Shown: positions 6,182 through 13,511 of the stretch, in pieces | How the letters are laid out: each line of letters starts with the position of its first letter | Position numbering within the stretch: position 1 is the stretch's first letter | Assembly: GCA_051955985.1 (NCBI GenBank) | Contig: JBQCGD010000102.1 | Span: 1 to 27,217 of the forward strand | From: DATKPA01 sp051955985 | GTDB lineage: Bacteria > Planctomycetota > Phycisphaerae > WQYP01 | Direction of reading: 5' to 3' | DNA: 27,217 nucleotides | The notes under the pieces: model-generated | Seen by the model: the letters and a program-made list of their open reading frames with translations, nothing else | Databases searched by the model: none | Told to the model about the DNA's origin: nothing | Position numbers and translations under genes: made by a program

Positions 6182-9100
6182 TCAGGAGGGCTTCTTGGCG
6201 CGGAAGAGGCGGATGTTGCCGTTGATTTCTAGGGCGATGGCGTTGTCGAGGACCTGCCAGGAATGGAGGATGGGGCCATCGCCGACGACGCCGGAGTCGT
6301 TGGGGACGTTGACCTGGGTGACGAGGAGTGCGGTCTTGGCGCGATCGTACAGGAGCAATTCGACGGCGCGCGGGGAACCGACGGAGCTTCCGTTGGCGAG
6401 ACAGATCAGGTAGCGGTCGGAGAGCTGCATGTCCTGGAGGGGCGGGGCTTCGGGAGGAACGGTGCCGCGGTAGACGAGCTGGTCGCCGGAGCTGCGGACC
6501 TCGGTGGCGTAACCGGAGAAGATGCCGTTGCTCTGGAAGATGACGATATCGCCGTCGAGGAGTGAGCGTTCGTAGGCGATTTCGGATTGTTCCGGGGTAT
6601 CGAGGCGGATACCGACCATGGGGGGCTTGGGCCAGCGGGTTTCGCCGCCGTCCTGGGCGAGGCAAAGGACATCGCTGTTGCGGTTGACGAGGATGAGGCC
6701 GTCGAGGGTGAGAATGGTGGCGTAGGGGAAGCGGGACTGGATGTCGGGGCGACGCCAGAGGGGCTTGTCCTGGTCGGAGAAGAGGTCGTAAGCGGCGACG
6801 GAGAGTTCGGTGACGGTGAAGAGGGTGCCATCGTCGGAGATGGTGCGCCAGAGGGCGTGCTCGTTGTCGAGCTTGATTTGTTTGCGGAATTTACCGGTTT
6901 CGGCGTCGAGGACGAGGAAGGAGGAGCCGGCGTGGTCCTGGGGATCGACCTGGGCGACGACGAGGTCATCGTTTCCGACGAGGGTGGAGGTGAGACCGCC
7001 GGGGGTTTTGACGAGGAGGGGCTCGCCATTGGGATCGCGCCAGGCGGGCTTGCCGTTGTCGACGGAGAAAGCGGAGATGCCGCTGCTGGTGGCGACGAGG
7101 AGCTTGTCGTCGATCATGCGGACGGTGGAGAAGGCGAGTTGGCCGAGCTTGGCGAAAGCGATCTGGCGGGCGATTTCGGGATCTGCAGCGCCGGCGGCCA
7201 TGGCGGGGTCCATCTGGGCGTCGATGCCGGAGACGATCTGTCCGTTGATCATGAGGCGGCCATTGCCGCGCATGATGATCTGGCCACCGCCGGGTTGTTG
7301 AATGACGCGGATGCGCACGGCGGGCGGCATGCTGGGGCGGGGTTCATTGTTGCCGGAGGGGCTGAGCGGGATCTGCCAGGCGATGGCGTGGGTGGTGGTG
7401 TTGATGCCGACGAGGGTGTGGGACTGGACGAGGACGGAGATATTTCCCCAGGAGCCGAGCAGGGTGGCGGGGGCATGTTCGGGCATCTGGATGCCATCGG
7501 CGGTTGTGAGTTCCTTGCCGGAGGGGACATCGAAGAGGTGGACGTTGTCGTTGACGGCGGCGAAGAGAAGATCGGGGCGGTTGAGGTTGGCGGAGCGTTC
7601 GACGGGGGGCAAGAGGGTGGCGTTGGCGAGGAAGATGCGCGAGAGGGAGGCGGCATCCATGGCGGGGCCTTCATCGTTTTGCGGGGCAGGCATGGTGGGG
7701 CGGCGGCCCTCGGAGAGGTTTTTGCGGGCGGCGTGGACCTGGTCGCGCAGGGAAGCGAAGGTGGTGGGTCCGGAGGCGTTGTGCCAGGAGAGGTCGGGAT
7801 ACTGGCGGAGGCCGCGTTCGGCCCAGGCAAGTGCGGCGCCGTAGCGTTTGAGTCCGAGCTGTGCGATGGCGAGATCGGCGGTGACGCGTCCCTTGATGGC
7901 ATCGGGGGCGTGGCGATAGAGCCAGCGGAGGACGCGGAGGTCGGAGGCCCAGTCCTGCCGGTCGCGATAGGTGTTGACGAGTTGAGTGGCAGCGGTGACG
8001 GCGGCGTTGCTGTTGGGGTAGGAGTCGACGACCTGCTGCATCATGCCGAGGTCCTGCTGGCTTTGGGCCTTGGCGAGGAGAGCGGCGGCCTGGTCTTCGA
8101 AGCGGCGGTAGACGGCGGGGGTTTTATCAAGAAGGGCACGGAATTTCTGTTCTGCGGTGACGCCGGCGCGGGAGACGGCATCGCCGCGGTGGAAGGGTGC
8201 AGCGCGCATGGCGGCATCGGTGAGGACCTGGCTGTAGAGGAGCGCGGCTTCCTCGGGCTTGTCCTGGGCGAGGGAGAGGTCGGACATGGAGAGGCGCCAC
8301 TCGGCCTGTTGTTCGGGGGAGCGGGCGGTGGCCTTGCATTGCTCGAAGTAGAAGCGGGCGCGGTCGCGGAGGTCGGACTCGGATTTGCCGAGGAGTTGTT
8401 CGGCGAAGTTGAGGCTGGTGCGGTAGAGGCGCCCGAGGATGTCTTCGGAATCGGGGGCGGCGGCGGCGAGTTCGACGGCGCGGCGGGTGTTTTCCTCGGC
8501 AAGGTCGAGGTGGTTGGTGCGGAAGGCGATTTCGCCAAGGGCGAGGTAGGGTTCGGGACTCTGGGGGTGGGCCTTGATCTGGGCGAGGCGGTTGTCGCGT
8601 GCGGTTTCCCAGCGGGAGTAGCCGGAGACGTCGGTGTCATTGACGACGACGACCTGTTCGCTGGTGACGAGGAGGTTGCCGGGCTTGCCGGGGAGATCTT
8701 TCTGGGTCCTGGGCCACTGCCAGAAGTCGAGGCTTTTGCCGGTGGCAGGGTCGAAGCGCTGCATGCCTTTTTCACAAGGGACGTAGAGGGCGGAGGCGGC
8801 GAGGAAGGGGCGTCCTTCGGCGGGGCCGGTTTCCTGGGCTGCGGGCATCTGGGAGGTCCAGGCGGGGGTTGGGGATTGATCGGCGGTGTCGATGTCGAGC
8901 GCGGCGCAGGAACTTCCGGTGAGAATGACGCGAGAGCCGATGAGGCCGACCATGGCATCGATGCGGGGGATTTGAAGGTCCTTGTTGGAGATTGAGCGGA
9001 GCAGCTTGCCGTTCCAGCGGTCGTAGAGGTGGAGGATGGTTTCGGGTCCGGAGGTTTCGCAGGTGATGAGGCGATCGCCGTGAACGAGCGGGGGGTTGAG

Positions 9101-10933
9101 TTTCCAGGAGGGGACGAAGGCGGAGGGGTTGAAATAGTCCTGCGGGGAGCGGTTCTTCTTGGCGGCCTCGGTGACCTGGAGCCAGCGGATGCGTCCGGCG
9201 TTGGCGTCGATGGCGCAATCGGCGCCCTGCCCGGTGCTGACGTAGAGCATGTCGTCGGAGAAGGTGGGAATGGGGATGCTGGCGAAATTCATCATGGGGG
9301 CGTAGTAGGCGCCGCCGGTGGCGCTGCAGATGTAGCAGGACCAGGCGGGTGCGCCGGTATCGGGATCGAGGCGGACGATGTAGAGCTGGACGAAGGCGGT
9401 ATCGCCGGTTTTGCGGGCCATGACGAAAACGCCGCGGCGCGTGAGGAGGGGAGAGCCGATGAAGGCGAGGGTGCCCTTGGAATCGAGCTTGATGTTGCGG
9501 GAGGGGGTGGACCACTTTTCAGCGCCGGAGTTGCGGTCGAGGCAGACGATGCGGGAGCCGGGGATGAGGACGCTTTCCTCGTTGTCGTCGCTGCTGTTTG
9601 CGGCGGGGGTGGCGGGGAGGACGGCGTAGACGCGGTTGCCCCAGACGGCGACGCTCTGGTGGGCGGAGGGGCGGTAGGGATTGTCGCCTTCCATTCGGGC
9701 CTGGTAGAGCTGTTCGCGCATGGACTCGGCGCGCGTGGGTTCGCGCTGGGGGAAGGCCCAGACGGGGGTGCCGGCGTTGGAAGAGAGCGCGAGGATGCGG
9801 TCGCCGGTGTGGATGAAGAGTGTTCCCTCGGAGAGGACAGGATAAGAGATGAGGCGGGAGGGGGTTTGCGGGCGGGGTTCGCCGCTCTGCACCTGAATCA
9901 TGCCATTGGGGAGGGGCGGCATGGCGCGAATGGCGGGGTTGGCGGCCTGGGGCCGGAGTTCGATGTTCCAGAGTTGTGCGCCGATGGAGGCGTTGGCGTC
10001 GGGGAGGGCGGCGTGGGTGGGACCGCCCTGGAACTGGGGCCATTCGTCGCGGGGAACTTCCTGGGCCCAGTCGGCGGCGGGGACGTGGAGGAGGGCATCG
10101 AGCTTTTCGACGAGATTGACGGATTGGCCATCGACGGTGCCGGAGGCATCGGGGAATTCCTTTTGAAGCTGTTCGAAGAGGGCGCGTGCGGCGGAATCGT
10201 TGCGATCCATGTGCTGTGCGACGGCGGCGCGGAAGAGGAATTGGGCGCGTTTTTCGGGGGCGCGAGCGGCGGGATGGTGGAGGAGTTCCTGCCAGAGCCG
10301 TGCGGCGGCGGAGAAATCAGAGCGTTCGAAGTACCATTCAGCGGCCTGGGAGAGGCCATTCAACGCGGCGGTTGAGGGGAAATAGCGGTCGCAGGCGCGG
10401 AGCACGCCGGCGGTATCGCGCTGCGCCACGAGGGGCTCGATTTCCTTTTGCGCTTCGAGTCCAAGGAGCTGGTCGTACATGCCGCTCTGGACGGCGGGCA
10501 TGTCGAGGAGTTTCTGGCGGACATAATCGGTGACGGAGAGGTAGGAGTCGTTGTCGAGGTAGACGAGCTTCTGGCCGAACTCGTTGATGACCTTCTGGTA
10601 GGCGTTGATGGCAAGCTGGGATTGTCCCTGGGCGGCGTAGCGGTTGGCTTCGCGGAGTTTTTCGACGGAAGCGAAGGAGTCGTCGACGTAAATTTGTGCG
10701 GCGTTGCTGGCGGCGCGATCCATGAGGGCGCCGGGCTGAAGCGGACCGTTGGCGGGGGCGGGGAGCGGGTGGGGAGTTTCGGCAGGTTCACCGGCGGGAA
10801 CCTGCGTGGCCGGGGCGGTGGCGGCGGCTTCCTGTGCGTGCAGGGCGGCAGCGCCGAGGATGCAGCCCCCCCCTACCGCGGCGGCCAACCAGGTTGCCGG
10901 GAATCGATGGTGCGGCGTAGGCATGTTGTGCAC
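6182..10933 (-). CDS. Giant secreted protein with two PQQ-type beta-propellers and TPR-like regions
   Basis: The 1583-residue product begins with a signal peptide (hydrophobic core about residues 14-30, ALHA before the likely cleavage) and should act outside the cytoplasm. TPR-like helical repeats occupy about 85-290 (for example NRYAAQGQSQLAINAYQKV). From about 296 (DEWPQFQGGPTH) a first PQQ-like propeller shows repeats such as ILALSSNAGTPVWAF, IVCLDRNSGAEKWS and IVRLDPDTGAPAW. A second TPR-like stretch (about 785-1115) leads to a second propeller (about 1150-1580) with LVGINTTTHAIAWQI and ISAFSVDNGKPAW. Such propellers often mediate binding, as in BamB; catalysis cannot be assumed because dehydrogenase residues were not identified. 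GTG 10933 is preferred to ATG 10924 because GGAGG lies five bases before the GTG. A perfect TATAAT precedes it. Confidence 0.85.
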   Translation of the reverse strand: MHNMPTPHHRFPATWLAAAVGGGCILGAAALHAQEAAATAPATQVPAGEPAETPHPLPAPANGPLQPGALMDRAASNAAQIYVDDSFASVEKLREANRYAAQGQSQLAINAYQKVINEFGQKLVYLDNDSYLSVTDYVRQKLLDMPAVQSGMYDQLLGLEAQKEIEPLVAQRDTAGVLRACDRYFPSTAALNGLSQAAEWYFERSDFSAAARLWQELLHHPAARAPEKRAQFLFRAAVAQHMDRNDSAARALFEQLQKEFPDASGTVDGQSVNLVEKLDALLHVPAADWAQEVPRDEWPQFQGGPTHAALPDANASIGAQLWNIELRPQAANPAIRAMPPLPNGMIQVQSGEPRPQTPSRLISYPVLSEGTLFIHTGDRILALSSNAGTPVWAFPQREPTRAESMREQLYQARMEGDNPYRPSAHQSVAVWGNRVYAVLPATPAANSSDDNEESVLIPGSRIVCLDRNSGAEKWSTPSRNIKLDSKGTLAFIGSPLLTRRGVFVMARKTGDTAFVQLYIVRLDPDTGAPAWSCYICSATGGAYYAPMMNFASIPIPTFSDDMLYVSTGQGADCAIDANAGRIRWLQVTEAAKKNRSPQDYFNPSAFVPSWKLNPPLVHGDRLITCETSGPETILHLYDRWNGKLLRSISNKDLQIPRIDAMVGLIGSRVILTGSSCAALDIDTADQSPTPAWTSQMPAAQETGPAEGRPFLAASALYVPCEKGMQRFDPATGKSLDFWQWPRTQKDLPGKPGNLLVTSEQVVVVNDTDVSGYSRWETARDNRLAQIKAHPQSPEPYLALGEIAFRTNHLDLAEENTRRAVELAAAAPDSEDILGRLYRTSLNFAEQLLGKSESDLRDRARFYFEQCKATARSPEQQAEWRLSMSDLSLAQDKPEEAALLYSQVLTDAAMRAAPFHRGDAVSRAGVTAEQKFRALLDKTPAVYRRFEDQAAALLAKAQSQQDLGMMQQVVDSYPNSNAAVTAATQLVNTYRDRQDWASDLRVLRWLYRHAPDAIKGRVTADLAIAQLGLKRYGAALAWAERGLRQYPDLSWHNASGPTTFASLRDQVHAARKNLSEGRRPTMPAPQNDEGPAMDAASLSRIFLANATLLPPVERSANLNRPDLLFAAVNDNVHLFDVPSGKELTTADGIQMPEHAPATLLGSWGNISVLVQSHTLVGINTTTHAIAWQIPLSPSGNNEPRPSMPPAVRIRVIQQPGGGQIIMRGNGRLMINGQIVSGIDAQMDPAMAAGAADPEIARQIAFAKLGQLAFSTVRMIDDKLLVATSSGISAFSVDNGKPAWRDPNGEPLLVKTPGGLTSTLVGNDDLVVAQVDPQDHAGSSFLVLDAETGKFRKQIKLDNEHALWRTISDDGTLFTVTELSVAAYDLFSDQDKPLWRRPDIQSRFPYATILTLDGLILVNRNSDVLCLAQDGGETRWPKPPMVGIRLDTPEQSEIAYERSLLDGDIVIFQSNGIFSGYATEVRSSGDQLVYRGTVPPEAPPLQDMQLSDRYLICLANGSSVGSPRAVELLLYDRAKTALLVTQVNVPNDSGVVGDGPILHSWQVLDNAIALEINGNIRLFRAKKPS

Positions 10934-10959
10934 TGGAACCTCCCTGGATGCTCGCCTGC

Positions 10960-10988
10960 ATTATACGTTGCCAATCGGGAGGGTTCCG
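10960..10988 (-). promoter_or_regulatory. Candidate promoter of the PQQ/TPR gene
   Basis: A perfect TATAAT occurs at 10965-10960 on the minus strand. Seventeen bases upstream is CGGAAC (10988-10983), only a weak -35 box. The predicted start near 10953 gives a leader of about 20 bases containing the GGAGG site. The -10 box lies 25 bases past the mtnP stop codon, so this gene can be expressed separately from mtnP. Confidence 0.5.
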
Positions 10989-10989
10989 C

Positions 10990-11877
10990 TCAGAGATAGG
11001 GCGCCCAGAGCAATTCGAGTTGCCGGCGGGTGGCGGGGGGGATTTTGTCTTTGGCGGTCCAGATGGCTAGTTCGAGGGCGCGGTGGGCGTCGAAGGTTTC
11101 GGCGCGGCGGGCCCAGAGGAGGGGGATGGCGGCGTGGATGAGCTTGAGGGCATTGTCGGTGGCGGCGTGCATGTGCTCCATGATTTCGGCGAGGAGGGCC
11201 TGTTTGCTGGCGGCCTGGTGCGGACGCCAGGAGTCGTAATCGGTGGCGAGGGCGACGAGGGCGTAGGAAATTTCAGCTTCGCGGGCGAGTTTTGCTTCGG
11301 GCATGGCGGTCATGCCGATGAGATCGCCCCCCCACTGCCGGTGCATGAGGCTTTCGGCGCGGGTTGAAAAGGCGGGGCCTTCCATGCAGACGTAGGTGCC
11401 GGCGGGTTTGAGGGGGAGATGGGGGAGGTTTTGCGCGGCGTCGATGAGGATTTGGCGCAGCGCGGGGCAGAAGGGGTGGGCGAATTCGACGTGGACGGCG
11501 GCGCCGGGCTGGTCGAAGAAGGTGCCGACGCGGCGGTGTGTTTTGTCGATGACCTGGTCGGGGATGACGAGGGAGCGTGGGGGGATTTCCTCGCGGAGGC
11601 TGCCGACGGCGCCGGAGGCGATGATCCATTTGCAGCCGGCGGCCTTGAGGGCCCAGATGTTGGCGCGGAAGGGGATGGCGGAGGGGGGAATGGTGTGGGC
11701 GGTGCCGTGACGGGGGAGGAAGGCGATGGGGACGCCGTTCCACTCGCCGAGGAGGAGGGGTGCGGAGGGTGCGCCGAAAGGGGTTTCGAATTGCTGTGGG
11801 GATCCGGCGCCGGAGGCGAGGAGTGCTGCGCCGAGGCCGGAGCCGCCGATGATGCCGATGCGGGGGGAAGGGGTCAT
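10990..11877 (-). CDS. mtnP: S-methyl-5'-thioadenosine phosphorylase (purine nucleoside phosphorylase family 2)
   Basis: This enzyme splits 5'-methylthioadenosine with phosphate into adenine and methylthioribose-1-phosphate, feeding methionine and purine salvage in the cytoplasm. The 295-residue product opens with IGIIGGSGLG (phosphate-binding loop). It continues with FLPRHGTAHTIPPSAIPFRANIWAL, then ASGAVGSLREEIPPRSLVIPDQ and TFFDQPGAAVHVEFAHPFCP. The diagnostic blocks VCMEGPAFSTRAES, GMTAMPEAKLAREAEI and ALATDYDSWRP follow. The Asp in ATDYDSW favours a 6-amino purine such as MTA over inosine or guanosine. The frame is open upstream to 12282, but ATG 11877 starts the conserved domain at once and the extension would run into the divergent ABC gene. 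No Shine-Dalgarno site precedes the ATG. No other methionine-salvage gene is nearby. Confidence 0.92.
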   Translation of the reverse strand: MTPSPRIGIIGGSGLGAALLASGAGSPQQFETPFGAPSAPLLLGEWNGVPIAFLPRHGTAHTIPPSAIPFRANIWALKAAGCKWIIASGAVGSLREEIPPRSLVIPDQVIDKTHRRVGTFFDQPGAAVHVEFAHPFCPALRQILIDAAQNLPHLPLKPAGTYVCMEGPAFSTRAESLMHRQWGGDLIGMTAMPEAKLAREAEISYALVALATDYDSWRPHQAASKQALLAEIMEHMHAATDNALKLIHAAIPLLWARRAETFDAHRALELAIWTAKDKIPPATRRQLELLWAPYL

Positions 11878-12147
11878 GGGGGGATGGTAACGTGCGCGTG
11901 GGGGAAATTCACGCGAAGGGGGCGGAGTGGCGCTGGAGCGATGTGGTGGAGGCGAGTTGCGTGGCGGTTCGCATGGACGAGGTGGGGGAGAAAGACTAAA
12001 GTGGTCAGGCTCAATTCCGGAGCCGCTGCGGCGTAGCGAGGCCCGAGCCGTGAAGACGGCGGGGAGGCCGCGGGTTGCCGGACATGGCCCGTGTTTGCGT
12101 CGGCTGAAATGCGGTCGCAAGCCCAAACGTCGGAGGACCACCGCCCC
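11878..12147. other. Divergent intergenic region between mtnP and the ABC ATPase gene
   Basis: These 270 bases separate two divergent genes and should hold promoters for both. I see no strong pair of hexamers. A weak rightward candidate is TGGACG, 17 bases, then TAAAGT just before position 12000. Part of this span may instead be coding if the ABC gene begins at ATG 12109 or GTG 12091. GGAGG (12132-12136) is the only good ribosome-site match. Confidence 0.4.
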
Positions 12148-13470
12148 GTGACCGCCACCCTCACCACCCCAGGTACGGATGTACTTGTCGAAGCCCGCAA
12201 CATATCGAAGCGATTCAAGGTATATCCGCGGCCGGTCTCGCGGCTGACGGAATGGGCGTCGCTGGGGAGGCTTCGGCGGCACGAGGATTTCTGGGCACTG
12301 CGCGACATTTCGTTCCAGGTGCGGCGCGGGGAGTGCCTGGGGATTATTGGTCCGAACGGGTCGGGAAAGAGCACGCTGCTGAAGATACTCACGAGCGTGC
12401 TGACGCCGACGGGCGGGGAATACGAGGTGCGCGGGCGGCTATTGAGCCTGCTGGAACTGGGCGGGGGGATCAATCCGGAATTGACGGGGCGGGAGAATGT
12501 GCTGAGCGGGGCGCAGCTTCTGGCGTTTCCTCCGGGGTATGCGGAGAAGGCGTTGCCGGAGATTGAGGAGTTCGCGGAGCTTGGGGAGTTTTTTGACCGG
12601 CCGATGCGGATGTACTCAAGCGGGATGGCGGTGCGGCTGTCGTTCAGCATGTTCGCGTGTTTGCGGCCGGAAGTGTTTGTGGTGGATGAGGCGTTGAGCG
12701 TGGGGGATGTGCATTTTCAACAGAAGTGTGTGCAGCGGATCGAGGAGATGCGTGCGGCGGGGACGACCTTTTTGTTTGTGTCGCATGACATGGGGTCGAT
12801 CCAGCGGATCTGCACGGAGGTGATTCTGCTGTCGCACGGGCGGACGCTTTTTGCGGGAGCGCCTGAAGAGGCGGTGAGCAGGTATTACGCGGCGTGCAGC
12901 GCGGCGCCGGAGCGTCCGACGGTGACGTCGCAGCCGTCGACGCCGCTGTCGGAGAGCGTTGAACGAGATCTTCTGGTCAAGCACGATGTTCTTTCACAGG
13001 CGCGGAGCCGGCACGGCCAGGGGGAATTCAAGATCGCGGCGGCGACAGTGCAGGACGAGGAGGGGCATTTCACGCTTCTGATCGGCTGCATGAAGCATGC
13101 GGTGATCACGTTGTTGCTGCGGGCGGAGCATGCGATTCCGAACGGGTCGGCGGGGCTGCACATTTTCGACCGGTTGAACAACCTGGTGTTTGCGGCGGGG
13201 ACGCGGCAATTGGGGATCACGCTTCCGCCGCTGAAGAAAGGGGAGGAAGTGATCGTTCGTTTCCGCGTGCAGGCGAACCTGCAACCGGGGGAGTACACGT
13301 TCAGCCTGGGGTGCAGCGAGCCGAGCCCGGAGGACGTGAATCTGGGGCACATCCAGGACCGTGCGGAGGGGCTGGGGCCGTTGTTGATCTTGGCGCCGGA
13401 GAGCAAGTTGGCGCCTTTTTATGGCATCACGAAGCTGCCGATGACCGGAAGCCTGCACGCCGCGGAGTAA
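12148..13470 (+). CDS. Wzt-like ABC transporter ATPase for surface polysaccharide, with C-terminal cargo-binding domain
   Basis: The 440-residue product is an ATPase of the ABC-2 polysaccharide/teichoic-acid exporter type (Wzt, TagH, RfbB). Numbering from GTG 12148, Walker A is GPNGSGKST (68-76). The signature YSSGMAVRL begins at 156, Walker B VFVVDEA spans about 176-182, and the switch His lies in VSHDMG near 213. The early FWALRDISFQVRRGECLGIIG is typical of the subfamily. Residues about 280-430 form a Wzt C-terminal-like beta-sandwich, which in known systems recognises the end of the glycan. No partner permease (Wzm) lies in this window. The start is uncertain: ATG 12109 and GTG 12091 are also in frame; GTG 12148 is chosen because GGAGG (12132-12136) lies 11 bases upstream. 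The large fusion gene follows after 41 bases, so the two are probably one operon. Confidence 0.85.
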   Translation: MTATLTTPGTDVLVEARNISKRFKVYPRPVSRLTEWASLGRLRRHEDFWALRDISFQVRRGECLGIIGPNGSGKSTLLKILTSVLTPTGGEYEVRGRLLSLLELGGGINPELTGRENVLSGAQLLAFPPGYAEKALPEIEEFAELGEFFDRPMRMYSSGMAVRLSFSMFACLRPEVFVVDEALSVGDVHFQQKCVQRIEEMRAAGTTFLFVSHDMGSIQRICTEVILLSHGRTLFAGAPEEAVSRYYAACSAAPERPTVTSQPSTPLSESVERDLLVKHDVLSQARSRHGQGEFKIAAATVQDEEGHFTLLIGCMKHAVITLLLRAEHAIPNGSAGLHIFDRLNNLVFAAGTRQLGITLPPLKKGEEVIVRFRVQANLQPGEYTFSLGCSEPSPEDVNLGHIQDRAEGLGPLLILAPESKLAPFYGITKLPMTGSLHAAE

Positions 13471-13481
13471 GCGCGTGCAGG
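13452..13481 (+). other. Stem-loop spanning the ABC ATPase stop codon
   Basis: CCTGCACGC (13452-13460) pairs perfectly with GCGTGCAGG (13473-13481) around a 12-base loop that includes the start of the ABC stop codon region. No T-tract follows, so it is not an ordinary terminator. It lies just before the ribosome site of the next gene and could tune stability or the ratio of the two products. Confidence 0.45.
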
Positions 13482-13511
13482 ATCGGCGTGGCGGATTTTG
13501 GTGGAGGTGTT

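Noticed and set aside
6587..8995. 802-codon open frame on the + strand
   Set aside because: Antisense to the PQQ/TPR gene, dominated by Gly, Glu, Val and Ala, with no recognisable motif; the minus-strand frame has clear propeller repeats and a signal peptide.
9029..10375. 448-codon open frame on the + strand
   Set aside because: Also antisense to the PQQ/TPR gene, with the same low-complexity Gly-rich composition.
11878..12282. Upstream extension of the mtnP frame to 430 residues
   Set aside because: The added 135 residues are Arg/Pro-rich, match no known domain and overlap the divergent ABC ATPase gene; ATG 11877 starts directly at the conserved IGIIGGSGLG block.
13311..13511. Upstream extension of the NTase/methyltransferase fusion frame
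   Set aside because: It overlaps the well-supported end of the ABC ATPase gene by about 160 bases; GGAGG before GTG 13512 gives a better start.
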